From positions 10,810,400 to 10,874,399 of the forward strand of contig CM049322.1 of the NCBI GenBank assembly GCA_026874595.1: a stretch of DNA of 64,000 nt, given 5' to 3'. Numbering within the stretch: the stretch's first letter is position 1; every line of letters begins with the position of its first letter. The notes under the pieces were generated by a model. It did not search any database. It saw only the letters and a list, made by a program, of their open reading frames with translations, and was not told where the DNA came from. Positions 48,090-63,087 of the stretch are shown piece after piece. A program made the position numbers and the translations under genes. The DNA is from Sipunculus nudus. Taxonomy: Eukaryota > Annelida > Sipuncula > Golfingiida > Sipunculidae.

Positions 48090-48766
48090 GGCATGTACAC
48101 AGCCAAGTTATTAGAGATGGCACACAAGGCATGTATAAAGCCAAGTTATTAGATATGACACACAAGGCATGAACACAGCTAAATTATTAGAGATGACACT
48201 AACGGCATGTAAACAGCCAGGTTATTAAAGATCGACGCATAAGGCATGTACACAGCCAAGTTATTAGAGATGACACACAAGGCATGTACACAGCCAAGTT
48301 ATTAGAAATGACACACAAGCCATGTACACAGCCAAGTTATTATACAGATCGACGTACAAGGCATGTACACAGCCAAGTCATTAGAGATCTCACACAAGGC
48401 ATTTACACAGCCAAGTAATCAGAGATGACACACAGGGCATGTACACAGCCAAGTTATTATTGATGACACACAAGGCATGTAAATAGCAAAGTTATCAAAG
48501 ATCGACACACATGGCATGTAAATAACCAAGTTATCAAAGATCGACACACAAGGCATGTCAATAGCCAAGTTATTAAAGAAGGACACACAAGGCATGTACG
48601 CTGCAAAGTTTTTAGAGATGACACACAAGGCATGTACACAGCCACGTTATTAGAGTTCGACACACAAGGCATGAACACAGCCAAGTTATTAGAGATCGAC
48701 ACAAAAGGGAAGTACACAGTCAAGTTATTAGAGATGACACACAAGGCATGTATACAGCCAAGTTAT
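48090..48766. repeat. Satellite higher-order block with 2091 bp offset
   Basis: The variant order of this block recurs at 50181-50857 with few changes. It includes the distinctive GACACTAACGGCATG and GACGCATAAGGCATG monomers. Confidence 0.8.
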
Positions 48767-49509
48767 TAAAGATCGACACACTAAACATGTACACAGCCAA
48801 GTTATTAGAGATGACACACACGGCCTGTATACAGCCAAGTTATTAGAGATCGACACACAAGGCATGAACATAGCGAAATTATTAGAGATCGAAACACAAG
48901 GGAAGTACACAGTCAAGTTATTATAGATGACACACAAGGCATGTACACAGCCAAGTTATCAAAGATCGACACACAAGGCATGTAAATAGCCAAGGTATTA
49001 AAGAAGGACACACAAGGCATGTACGCAGCAAAGTTTTTTTAGATGACACACAAGGTATGTACACAGCCAAGTTATTAGAGTTCGACACACAAGGCATGTA
49101 AATAGCCAAGTTATTAAAGAAGGACACACAAGGCATGTACGCAGGAAAGTTTTTTTGAGATGACACACAAGGCATGTACACAGCCAAGTTAATAGAGTTC
49201 GACACACAAGGTATGAACACAGCCAAGTTATTAGATATCGACACACAAGGTAAGTACACAGTCAAGTTATTAGAGATGACAAACAAGGGATGTACACTGC
49301 CAAGTTGTTAGAGATCGACACACAAGGCATGAACATAGCGAAATTATAAGAGATCGAAACACAAGGGAAGTACACAGTCAAGTTATTATAGATGACACAC
49401 AAGGCATGTACACAGCCAAGTTATCAAAGATCGACACACAAGGCATGTAAATAGCCAAGTTATTAAAGAAGGACACACAAGGCATGTACGCAGCAAAGTT
49501 TTTTGAGAT

Positions 49510-50312
49510 GACACACAAGGCATGTATACAGCTAGGTTATTAGAGATGATACACAAGGCATGAACATAGCGAAGTTATTAGAGATCGAAACACAAGGGAA
49601 GTACACAGTCAAGTTATTATAGATGACACACAAGGCATGTACACAGCCAAGTTATTATTGATGACACACAAGGAATGTAAATAGCCAAGATATTAAAGAA
49701 GGACACAAAAGGCATGTACGCAGCCAAGTTATTAGAGATGGCACACAAAGCATGTATAAAGCCAAGTTATTAGAGATCGACACACAAGGCATGTACACAG
49801 CCAAGTTATTATAGAAGGACACACAAGGCATGTACGCAGGAAAGTTTTTTGAGATGACACACAAGGCATGTACACAGCCAAGTTATTAGAGTTCGACACA
49901 CAAGGCATGAACACAGCCAAGTTATTAGAGATCGACACACAAGGGAAGTACACAGTCAAATTATTAGAGATCGAAACACAAGGGAAGTACACAGGCAAGT
50001 TATTAGAGATGACACACAAGGCATGTATACAGCTAGGTTATAGAGATGACACACACGGCATGTAAATAGCCAAGTTATCAAAGATCGACACACAAGGCAT
50101 GTACACAGCCAAGTTATGTTTGATGACACAGAATACAAGTATACGGCATGTACACAGCCAATTTATTAGAGATGACACACAAGGCTTGTACACAGCCAAG
50201 TTATTAGAGATGGCACACAAGGCATGTATAAAGCCAAGTTATTAGATATGACACACAAGGCATGAACACAGCTAAATTATTAGAGATGACACTAACGGCA
50301 TGTAAACAGCCA
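49510..50312. repeat. Satellite higher-order block with about 2199 bp offset
   Basis: It recurs at about 51708-52511 (offset 2198-2199). It includes the unique non-monomer insert near 50125-50150 (ACAGAATACAAGTATACGG), which serves as a marker and also appears at about 52326, 53792 and 55991. Confidence 0.85.
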
Positions 50313-53300
50313 GGTTATTAAAGATCGACGCATAAGGCATGTACACAGCCAAGTTATTAGAGATGATACACAAGGCATGTACACAGCCAAGTTATTAGAG
50401 ATGACACACAAGCCATGTACACAGCCAAGTTATTAGAGATCGACGTACAAGGCATGTACACAGCCAAGTCATTAGAGATCTCACACAAGGCATTTACACA
50501 GCCAAGTAATCAGAGATGACACACAAGGCATGTACACAGCCAAGTTATTATTGATGACACACAAGGCATGTAAATAGCAAAGTTATCAAAGATCGACACA
50601 CATGGCATGTAAATAACCAAGTTATCAAAGATCGACACACAAGGCATGTCAATAGCCAAGTTATTAAAGAAGGACACACAAGGCATGTACGCTGCAAAGT
50701 TTTTTGAGATGACACACAAGGCATGTACACAGCCACGTTATTAGAGTTCGACACACAAGGCATGAACACAGCCAAGTTATTAGAGATCGACACAAAAGGG
50801 AAGTACACAGTCGAGTTATTAGAGATGACACACAAGGCATGTATACAGCCAAGTTATTTGAGATGACACACAAGGCATGTACACAGCCAAGTTATTAGAG
50901 ATGACACACAAGGCATGTAAATAGCCAAGTTATCTAAGATCGACACACAACACATGTACACAGCCAAGTTATAAGAGATGACACACAAGGCATGTACACA
51001 GCCAAGTTATTATTGATGACACACAAGGCATGTAAATAGCAAAGTTATCAAAGATCGACACACGTGGCATGTAAATAACCAAGTTATCAAAGATCGACAC
51101 ACAAGGCATGTCAATAGCCAAGTTATTAAAGAAGGACACACAAGGCATGTAACCTGCAAAGTTTTTAGAGATGACACACAAGGCATGTACACAGCCACGT
51201 TATTAGAGTTCGACACACAAGGCATGAACACAGTCAAGTTATTAGAGATGACACACAAGGCATGTACACAGCCAAGTTATTAGAGATCGAAACACAAGGG
51301 AAGTACACAGTCAAGTTATTAGAGATGACACACACGGCATATATACAGCCAAGTTATTAGAGATGACACACAAGGTATGTATACAGCTAGGTTATTAGAG
51401 ATGACACACAAGACATTTAAACAGCCAAGTAATCAGAGATGACACACAAGGCATGTACACAGACAAGTTATTAGAGATGACACACAAGGCATGTATACAG
51501 CCAGGTTATTAGAGATGATACACAAGGCATGTACGCAGCCAAGTTATTAGACATGGCACACAAGGCATGTATACAGCCAATTTATTAGATATGACGCACA
51601 AGGCATGTACACAGCCAAGTTATTAGAGATGACACACACGGCATGTAAATAGCCAAGTTATCAAAGATCGACACACAAGGCATGTATACAGCCAAGTTAT
51701 TAGAGATGACACACAAGGCATGTATACAGCTAGGTTATTAGAGATGATACACAAGGCATGAACATAGCGAAGTTATTAGAGATCGAAACACAAGGGAAGT
51801 ACACAGTCAAGTTATTATAGATGACACACAAGGCATGTACACAGCCAAGTTATTATTGATGACACACAAGGAATGTAAATAGCCAAGATATTAAAGAAGG
51901 AAACAAAAGGCATGTATGCAGCCAAGTTATTAGAGATGGCACACAAAGCATGTATAAAGCCAAGTTATTAGAGATCGACACACAAGGCATGTACACAGCC
52001 AAGTTATTATAGAAGGACACACAAGGCATGTACGCAGGAAAGTTTTTTTGAGATGACACACAAGGCATGTACACAGCCAAGTTATTAGAGTTCGACACAC
52101 AAGGCATGAACACAGCCAAGTTATTAGAGATCGACACACAAGGGAAGTACACAGTCAAATTATTAGAGATCGAAACACAAGGGAAGTACACAGGCAAGTT
52201 ATTAGAGATGACACACAAGGCATGTATACAGCTAGGTTATAGAGATGACACACACGGCATGTAAATAGCCAAGTTATCAAAGATCGACACACAAGGCATG
52301 TACACAGCCAAGTTATGTTTGATGACACAGAATACAAGTATACGGCATGTACACAGCCAATTTATTAGAGATGACACACAAGGCTTGTACACAGCCAAGT
52401 TATTAGAGATGGCACACAAGGCATGTATAAAGCCAAGTTATTAGATATGACACACAAGGCATGAACACAGCTAAATTATTAGAGATGACACTAACGGCAT
52501 GTAAACAGCCAAGTTATTAGAGATGACACACAAGGCATGTACACAGCCAAGTTATTAGAGATCGACACACAAGGCATGTACACAGCCAAGTTATTAGAGA
52601 TGACACACAAGGCATGTACACAGCCAAGTTATTAGAGATCGACACACAAGGCATGTACACAGCCAAGTTTTTAGAGATGACACACAAGGCATGTACACCA
52701 CCAAGTTATTAGAGATCGACACACAAGGCATGTACACAGCCAAGTTATTAGAGATCGACACACAAGGCATGAACACAGCCAAATTATTAGAGATCGAAAC
52801 ACAAGGGAAGTACACAGCCAAGTTATTAGAGATGACACACAAGGCATGTAAATAGCCAAGTTATCGAAGATCGACACACAAGGCATGTACACAGCCAAGT
52901 TATTAGAGATGACACATAAGATATGTATACAGCTAGGTTATTAGAGATGATACACAAGGCATGTACACAGCCAAGTTTTAGAGATGACACACACGGCATG
53001 TATACAGCCAAGTTATTAAAGATCGACACACAAGACATGTACACAGCCAAGTTATTGGATATGGCACAAAAGGCATGTAAATAGCCAAGTTATTAAAGAT
53101 CGACACACTAGACATGTACACAGCCAAGTTATTAGAGATGACACACACGGCCTGTATACAGCCAAGTTATTAGAGATCGACACACAAGGCATGAACATAG
53201 CGAAATTATTAGAGATCGAAACACAAGGGAAGTACACAGTCAAGTTATTATAGATGACACACAAGGCATGTACACAGCCAAGTTATAAAAGATCGACACA

Positions 53301-53399
53301 CAAGGCATGTAAATAGCCAAGTTATTAAAGAAGGACACACAAGGCATGTACGCAGCAAAGTTTTTTGAGATGCCACACAAGGTAGGTACACAGCCAAGT
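50000..53399. repeat. Satellite 3.4 kb duplication, first copy
   Basis: This matches 53665-57064 at a constant offset of 3665 bp. I found no difference in the stretches compared, including rare variant monomers and the marker insert. The breakpoints are at about 50000 and 53399. Confidence 0.9.
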
Positions 53400-53664
53400 T
53401 TTAGAGATGACACACACGGCATGTATACAGCCAAGTTATTAAAGATGACACATAAGATATGTATACAGCTAGGTTATTAGAGATGATACACAAGGCATGT
53501 ACACAGCCAAGTTTTAGAGATGACACACACGGCATGTATACAGCCAAGTTATTAAAGATCGACACACAAGACATGTACACAGCCAAGTTATTGGATATGG
53601 CACAAAAGGCATGTAAATAGCCAAGTTATTAAAGATCGACACACTAGACATGTACACAGCCAAG

Positions 53665-56600
53665 TTATTAGAGATGACACACAAGGCATGTATACAGCTA
53701 GGTTATAGAGATGACACACACGGCATGTAAATAGCCAAGTTATCAAAGATCGACACACAAGGCATGTACACAGCCAAGTTATGTTTGATGACACAGAATA
53801 CAAGTATACGGCATGTACACAGCCAATTTATTAGAGATGACACACAAGGCTTGTACACAGCCAAGTTATTAGAGATGGCACACAAGGCATGTATAAAGCC
53901 AAGTTATTAGATATGACACACAAGGCATGAACACAGCTAAATTATTAGAGATGACACTAACGGCATGTAAACAGCCAGGTTATTAAAGATCGACGCATAA
54001 GGCATGTACACAGCCAAGTTATTAGAGATGATACACAAGGCATGTACACAGCCAAGTTATTAGAGATGACACACAAGCCATGTACACAGCCAAGTTATTA
54101 GAGATCGACGTACAAGGCATGTACACAGCCAAGTCATTAGAGATCTCACACAAGGCATTTACACAGCCAAGTAATCAGAGATGACACACAAGGCATGTAC
54201 ACAGCCAAGTTATTATTGATGACACACAAGGCATGTAAATAGCAAAGTTATCAAAGATCGACACACATGGCATGTAAATAACCAAGTTATCAAAGATCGA
54301 CACACAAGGCATGTCAATAGCCAAGTTATTAAAGAAGGACACACAAGGCATGTACGCTGCAAAGTTTTTTGAGATGACACACAAGGCATGTACACAGCCA
54401 CGTTATTAGAGTTCGACACACAAGGCATGAACACAGCCAAGTTATTAGAGATCGACACAAAAGGGAAGTACACAGTCGAGTTATTAGAGATGACACACAA
54501 GGCATGTATACAGCCAAGTTATTTGAGATGACACACAAGGCATGTACACAGCCAAGTTATTAGAGATGACACACAAGGCATGTAAATAGCCAAGTTATCT
54601 AAGATCGACACACAACACATGTACACAGCCAAGTTATAAGAGATGACACACAAGGCATGTACACAGCCAAGTTATTATTGATGACACACAAGGCATGTAA
54701 ATAGCAAAGTTATCAAAGATCGACACACGTGGCATGTAAATAACCAAGTTATCAAAGATCGACACACAAGGCATGTCAATAGCCAAGTTATTAAAGAAGG
54801 ACACACAAGGCATGTAACCTGCAAAGTTTTTAGAGATGACACACAAGGCATGTACACAGCCACGTTATTAGAGTTCGACACACAAGGCATGAACACAGTC
54901 AAGTTATTAGAGATGACACACAAGGCATGTACACAGCCAAGTTATTAGAGATCGAAACACAAGGGAAGTACACAGTCAAGTTATTAGAGATGACACACAC
55001 GGCATATATACAGCCAAGTTATTAGAGATGACACACAAGGTATGTATACAGCTAGGTTATTAGAGATGACACACAAGACATTTAAACAGCCAAGTAATCA
55101 GAGATGACACACAAGGCATGTACACAGACAAGTTATTAGAGATGACACACAAGGCATGTATACAGCCAGGTTATTAGAGATGATACACAAGGCATGTACG
55201 CAGCCAAGTTATTAGACATGGCACACAAGGCATGTATACAGCCAATTTATTAGATATGACGCACAAGGCATGTACACAGCCAAGTTATTAGAGATGACAC
55301 ACACGGCATGTAAATAGCCAAGTTATCAAAGATCGACACACAAGGCATGTATACAGCCAAGTTATTAGAGATGACACACAAGGCATGTATACAGCTAGGT
55401 TATTAGAGATGATACACAAGGCATGAACATAGCGAAGTTATTAGAGATCGAAACACAAGGGAAGTACACAGTCAAGTTATTATAGATGACACACAAGGCA
55501 TGTACACAGCCAAGTTATTATTGATGACACACAAGGAATGTAAATAGCCAAGATATTAAAGAAGGAAACAAAAGGCATGTATGCAGCCAAGTTATTAGAG
55601 ATGGCACACAAAGCATGTATAAAGCCAAGTTATTAGAGATCGACACACAAGGCATGTACACAGCCAAGTTATTATAGAAGGACACACAAGGCATGTACGC
55701 AGGAAAGTTTTTTTGAGATGACACACAAGGCATGTACACAGCCAAGTTATTAGAGTTCGACACACAAGGCATGAACACAGCCAAGTTATTAGAGATCGAC
55801 ACACAAGGGAAGTACACAGTCAAATTATTAGAGATCGAAACACAAGGGAAGTACACAGGCAAGTTATTAGAGATGACACACAAGGCATGTATACAGCTAG
55901 GTTATAGAGATGACACACACGGCATGTAAATAGCCAAGTTATCAAAGATCGACACACAAGGCATGTACACAGCCAAGTTATGTTTGATGACACAGAATAC
56001 AAGTATACGGCATGTACACAGCCAATTTATTAGAGATGACACACAAGGCTTGTACACAGCCAAGTTATTAGAGATGGCACACAAGGCATGTATAAAGCCA
56101 AGTTATTAGATATGACACACAAGGCATGAACACAGCTAAATTATTAGAGATGACACTAACGGCATGTAAACAGCCAAGTTATTAGAGATGACACACAAGG
56201 CATGTACACAGCCAAGTTATTAGAGATCGACACACAAGGCATGTACACAGCCAAGTTATTAGAGATGACACACAAGGCATGTACACAGCCAAGTTATTAG
56301 AGATCGACACACAAGGCATGTACACAGCCAAGTTTTTAGAGATGACACACAAGGCATGTACACCACCAAGTTATTAGAGATCGACACACAAGGCATGTAC
56401 ACAGCCAAGTTATTAGAGATCGACACACAAGGCATGAACACAGCCAAATTATTAGAGATCGAAACACAAGGGAAGTACACAGCCAAGTTATTAGAGATGA
56501 CACACAAGGCATGTAAATAGCCAAGTTATCGAAGATCGACACACAAGGCATGTACACAGCCAAGTTATTAGAGATGACACATAAGATATGTATACAGCTA

Positions 56601-57064
56601 GGTTATTAGAGATGATACACAAGGCATGTACACAGCCAAGTTTTAGAGATGACACACACGGCATGTATACAGCCAAGTTATTAAAGATCGACACACAAGA
56701 CATGTACACAGCCAAGTTATTGGATATGGCACAAAAGGCATGTAAATAGCCAAGTTATTAAAGATCGACACACTAGACATGTACACAGCCAAGTTATTAG
56801 AGATGACACACACGGCCTGTATACAGCCAAGTTATTAGAGATCGACACACAAGGCATGAACATAGCGAAATTATTAGAGATCGAAACACAAGGGAAGTAC
56901 ACAGTCAAGTTATTATAGATGACACACAAGGCATGTACACAGCCAAGTTATAAAAGATCGACACACAAGGCATGTAAATAGCCAAGTTATTAAAGAAGGA
57001 CACACAAGGCATGTACGCAGCAAAGTTTTTTGAGATGCCACACAAGGTAGGTACACAGCCAAGT
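53665..57064. repeat. Satellite 3.4 kb duplication, second copy
   Basis: This is the second copy of 50000-53399, separated from it by 266 bases of other monomers. Near-perfect identity indicates a very recent event or an assembly duplication. Confidence 0.9.
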
Positions 57065-60000
57065 TAATAGAGTTCGACACACAAGGCATGAACACAGCCA
57101 AGTTATTAGATATCGACACACAAGGGAAGTACACAGTCAAGTTATTAGAGATGACAAACAAGGGATGTACACTGCCAAGTTGTTAGAGATCGACACACAA
57201 GGCATGTACACAGCCAAGTTATAAGGGAGATGACACACAAGGCATGTACACAGCCAAGTTATTATTGATGACACAAAAGGAATGTAAATAGTCAAGTTAT
57301 TAAAGAAGGACACAAAAGGCATGTACGCAGCCAAGTTATTAGAGATGGCACACAAAGCATGTATAAAGCCAAGTTATTAGAGATCTCACACAAGGCATGT
57401 AAATAGCCAAGTTATTAAAGAAGGACACACAAGGCATGTACGCAGGAAAGTTTTTTTGAGATGACACACAAGGCATGTACACAGCCAAGTTATTAGAGTT
57501 CGACACACAAGGCATGAACACAGCCAAGTTATTAGAGATCGAGACACAAGGGAAGTACACAGTCAAATTATTAGAGATCGAAACACAAGGGAAGTACACA
57601 GGCAAGTTATTAGAGATGACACACAAGGCATGTAAATAGCCAAGTTATCGAAGATCGACACACAAGGCATGTACACAGCCAAGTTATTAGAAATGACACA
57701 CAAGGTATGTATACAGCTAGGTTATTAGAGATGATACACAAGGCATGTACACAGCCAAGTTTTAGAGAAGACACACTCGGCATGTATAAAGCCAAGTTAT
57801 TAAAGATCGACACACAAGACATGTACACAGCCAAGTTATTAGATATGGCACAAAAGGCATGTAAATAGCCAAGTTATCAAAGGTCGACACACAAGGCATG
57901 TACACAGACAAGTTATTACAGATGACACACAAGGCATGTATACAGCTAGGTTATTAGAGATGAAACACAAGGCATGAACATAGCGAAGTTATTAGAGATC
58001 GAAACACAAGGGAAGTACACAGTCAAGTTATTATAGATGACACACAAGGCATGTACACAGCCAAGTTATTATTGATGACACACAAGGCATGTAAATAGCC
58101 AAGTTATTAAAGAAGGACACAAAAGGCATGTACGCAGCCAAGTTATCAAAGATCGACACACAAGGCATGTATACAGCCAAGTTATTAGAGATGACACAAA
58201 AGGCATGTATACAGCTAGGTTATTAGAGATGATACACAAGGCATGTACGCAGCCAAGATTTTAGAGATGACACACAAGGCAAGTACACAGCCAAGTTATT
58301 AGAGATGACACACAAGGCATGTACGCAGCCAAGTTATTATAGATGACACACAAGGCATGTACACAGCCAAGTTATTATTGATGACACACAAGGCATGTAA
58401 ATAGCCAAGTTATTAAAGAAGGACACAAAAGGCATGTACGCAGCCAAGTTATTAGAGATGTCACACAAAGCATGTACACAGCCAAGTTATTAGAGATCGA
58501 CACACAAGGCATGTATACAGCTAGGTTATTAGAGATGATACACAAGGCATTTACGCAGCCAAGTTATTATAGATGACACACAAGGCATGTACACAGCCAA
58601 GTTATTATTGATGACACACAAGGCATGTAAATAGCCAAGTTATTAAAGAAGGACACAAAAGGCATGTACGCAGCCAAGTTATTAGAGATGTCACACAAAG
58701 CATGTACACAGCCAAGTTATTAGAGATCGACACACAAGGGAAGTACACAGTCAAGTTATTAGAGATGACAAACAAGGGATGTACACAGCCAAGTTATTAG
58801 AGATGACACACAAGGCATGTACACAGCCAAGTTATTAGAGATGACACACAGGGCATGTAAATAGCCAAGTTATTAAAGAAGGACACAAAAGGCATGTACG
58901 CAGCCAAGTTATTAGAGATGTCACACAAAGCATGTACACAGCCAAGTTATTAGAGATGACACACAAGACATGTACACAGCCAAGTTATTAGAGATGGCAC
59001 ACAAAGCATGTTTAAAGCCAAGTTATTACAGATCTCACACAAGGCATGTAAATAGCCAAGTTATCAAAGATCGACACACAAGGCATGTAAATAGCCAAGT
59101 TATTAAAGAAGGACACACAAGGCATGTACGCAGCCAAGTTATTAGAGATCGACACAAAAGGCATGTACACAGTCAAGTGATTAGAGTTCGACACACAAGG
59201 CATGTAAACAGCCAAGTTATTAGAGATGACACACAAGGCATGAACACAGCCAAGTTATTAGAGATCGACACAAAAGGGAAGTACACAGTCAAGTTATTAG
59301 AGATGACACACAAGGCATGTATACAGCTAGGTTATAGAGATGACACACACGGCATGTAAATAGCCAAGTTATCAAAGATCGACACACAAGGCATGTATAA
59401 AGCCAAGTTATTAGATATGACACACAGGCATGAACACAGCTAAATTATTAGAGATGACACTCACGGCATGTAAACAGCCAGGTTATTAAAGATCGACGCA
59501 TAAGGCATATACACAGCCAAGTTATTAGAGATGACACACAAGGCATGTACACAGCCAAGTTATTAGAGATCGACGCACAAGGCATGTACACAGCCAAGTT
59601 ATTAGAGATGACACTAACGGCATGTAAACAGCCAGGTTATTAAAGATCGACGCATAAGGCATATACACAGCCAAGTTATTAGAGATGACACACAAGGCAT
59701 GTACACAGCCAAGTTATTAGAGGTGACACACAAGGCATGTACACGGCCAAGTTATTTGAGATGACACACAAGGCATGTACACAGCCAAGTTATTAGAGAT
59801 GACACACACGGCATGTATACAGCCAAGTTATTAGAGATGACACACAAGGTATGTATACAGCTAGGTTATTAGAGATGACACACAAGACATTTAAACAGCC
59901 AAGTAATCAGATATGACTCACAAGGCTGTAAATAGCCAAGTAATCAAAGATCGACACACAAGGCATGTAAATAGCCAATATATTAAAGAAGGACACACAA

Positions 60001-60647
60001 GGCATGTACGCAGCAAAGTTATTTGAGATGACACACAAGGCATGTACGCAGCCAAGTTATTATAGATCGACACACAAGGCATGAACACAGCCAAGTCATT
60101 AGAGATCTCACACAAGGTATTTACACAGCCAAGTAATCAGAGATGACACACAAGGCATGTACACAGCCAAGTTATTATTGATGACACACAAGGCATGTAT
60201 ACAGCTAGGTTATTAGAGATGATACACAAGGCATGTACGCAGCCAAGTTTTTAGAGATGACACACAAGGCATGTACACAGCCAAGTTATTAGAGATGACA
60301 CTAACGGCATGTAAACAGCCAAGTTATTAAAGATCGACGCATAAGGCATGTACACAGCCAAGTTATTAGAGATGACACACAAGGCATGAACACAGCCAAG
60401 TTATTAGAGATCGACACAAAAGGGAAGTACACAGTCAAGTTATTAGAGATGACACACAAGGCATGTATACAGCCAAGTTATTAGAGATGGCACCCAATGC
60501 ATGTATAAAGCCAAGTTATTAGATATGACACACAAGGCATGAACACAGCTTAATTATTAGAGATGACACTAACGGCATGTAAACAGCCAGGTTATTAAAG
60601 ATCGACGCATAAGGCATGTACACAGCCAAGTTATTAGAGATGACACA

Positions 60648-61340
60648 CAAGGCATGAACACAGCCAAGTTATTAGAGATCGACGCACAAGGCATGTACAC
60701 AGCCAAGTCATTAGAGATCTCAAACAAGGCATTTACACAGCCAAGTAATCAGAGATGACACATAAGGCATGTACACAGCCAGTTTATTAAAGATCGACAC
60801 ACAAGGCATGAACACAGCCAATTTATTAGAGATCGACACACAACGCATGTACACAACCAAGTTATTAGAGATCGATACACAAGACATGTACACAGCCAAG
60901 TTATTAGAGGTGACACACAAGGCATGTACACGGCCAAATTATTTGAGATGACACACAAGACATGTACACAGCCAAGTTATTAGAGATGACACACAAGGCA
61001 TGAACACAGCCAAGTTATTAGAGATCGACGCACAAGGCATGTACACAGCCAAGTCATTAGAGATCTCAAACAAGGCATTTACACAGCCAAGTAATCAGAG
61101 ATGACACATAAGGCATGTACACAGCCAGTTTATTAAAGATCGACACACAAGGCATGAACACAGCCAATTTATTAGAGATCGACACACAACGCATGTACAC
61201 AACCAAGTTATTAGAGATCGATACACAAGACATGTACACAGCCAAGTTATTAGAGGTGACACACAAGGCATGTACACGGCCAAATTATTTGAGATGACAC
61301 ACAAGACATGTACACAGCCAAGTTATTAGAGATGACACAC
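60648..61340. repeat. Satellite 346 bp tandem duplication (nine monomers, two copies)
   Basis: The same nine-monomer order starts at about 60648 and again at about 60994 with no visible differences. It includes the rare CAACGCATGTACACAACC monomer. Confidence 0.9.
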
Positions 61341-62399
61341 AAGGCATGTAAATAGCCAAGTTATCTAAGATCGACACACAACACATGTACACAGCCAAGT
61401 TATAAGAGATGACACACAAGGCATGTACACAGCCAAGTTATTATTGATGACACACAAGGCATGTAAATAGCAAAGTTATCAAAGATCGACACACGTGGCA
61501 TGTAAATAACCAAGTTATCAAAGATCGACACACAAGGCATGTCAATAGCCAAGTTATTAAAGTAGGAAACACAAGGCATGTACGCTGCAAAGTTTTTAGA
61601 GATGACACACAAGGCATGTACACAGCCACGTTATTAGAGTTCGACACACAAGGCATGAACACAGTCAAGTTATTAGAGATGACACACACGGCATATATAC
61701 AGCCAAGTTATTAGAGATGACACACAAGGTATGTATACAGCTAGGTTATTAGAGATGACACACAAGACATTTAAACAGCCAAGTAATCAGAGATGACACA
61801 CAAGGCATGTACACAGACAAGTTATTAGAGATGACACACAAGGCATGTATACAGCTAGGTTATTAGAGATGATACACAAGGCATGTACGCAGCCAAGTTT
61901 TTAGAGATGACACACAAGGCATGTACACAGCCAAGTTATTAGACATGGCACACAAGGCATGTATACAGCCAATTTATTAGATATGACGCACAAGGCATGT
62001 ACACAACCAAGTTATTAGAGATGACACTAACGGCATGTAAACAGCCAAGTTATTAAAGATCGACGCATAAGGCATGTACACAGCCAAGTTATTAGAGATG
62101 ACACACAAGGCATGTACACAGCCAAGTTATTAGAGATCGACACACAAGGCATGTACACAGCCAAGTTTTTAGAGATGACACACAAGGCATGTACACCACC
62201 AAGTTATTAGAGATCGACACACAAGGCATGTACACAGCCAAGTTATTAGAGATCGACACACAAGGCATGAACAAAGCCAAATTATTAGAAATCGAAACAC
62301 AAGGGAAGTACACAGCCAAGTTATTAGAGATGACACACAAGGCATGTAAATAGCCAAGTTATCGAAGATCGACACACAAGGCATGTACACAGCCAAGTT

Positions 62400-63087
62400 A
62401 TTAGATATGGCACAAAAGGCATGTAAATAGCCAAGTTATCAAAGATCGACACACAAGGCATGTACACAGACAAGTTATTACAGATGACACACAAGGCATG
62501 TATACAGCTAGGTTATTAGAGATGATACACAAGGCATGTACACAGCCAAGTTTTAGAGATGACACACACGGCATGTATACAGCCAAGTTATTAAAGATCG
62601 ACACACAAGACATGTACACAGCCAAGTTATTAGATATGGCACAAAAGGCATGTAAATAGCCAAGTTATCAAAGATCGACACACAAGGCATGTACACAGAC
62701 AAGTTATTACAGATGACACACAAGGCATGTATACAGCTAGGTTATTAGAGATGAAACAAAGGCATGTACAAAGCCAAATTTTTAGAGATGACACACACGG
62801 CATGTATACAGCCAAGTTATTAAAGATCGACACACTAGACATGTACACAGCCAAGTTATTAGATATGGCACAAAAGGCATGTAAATAGCCAAGTTATCAA
62901 AGATCGACACACAAGGCATGTACACAGACAAGTTATTACAGATGACACACAAGGCATGTATACAGCTAGGTTATTAGAGATGAAACACAAGGCATGTACA
63001 AAGCCAAATTTTTAGATATGACACACACGGCATGTATACAGCCAAGTTATTAAAGATCGACACACTAGACATGTACACAGCCAAGTT
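62400..63087. repeat. Satellite 229 bp higher-order repeat (six monomers, three copies)
   Basis: Units start at 62400, 62629 and 62858, each opening with ATTAGATATGGCACAAAAGG. The third diverges in its last two monomers. Confidence 0.9.
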
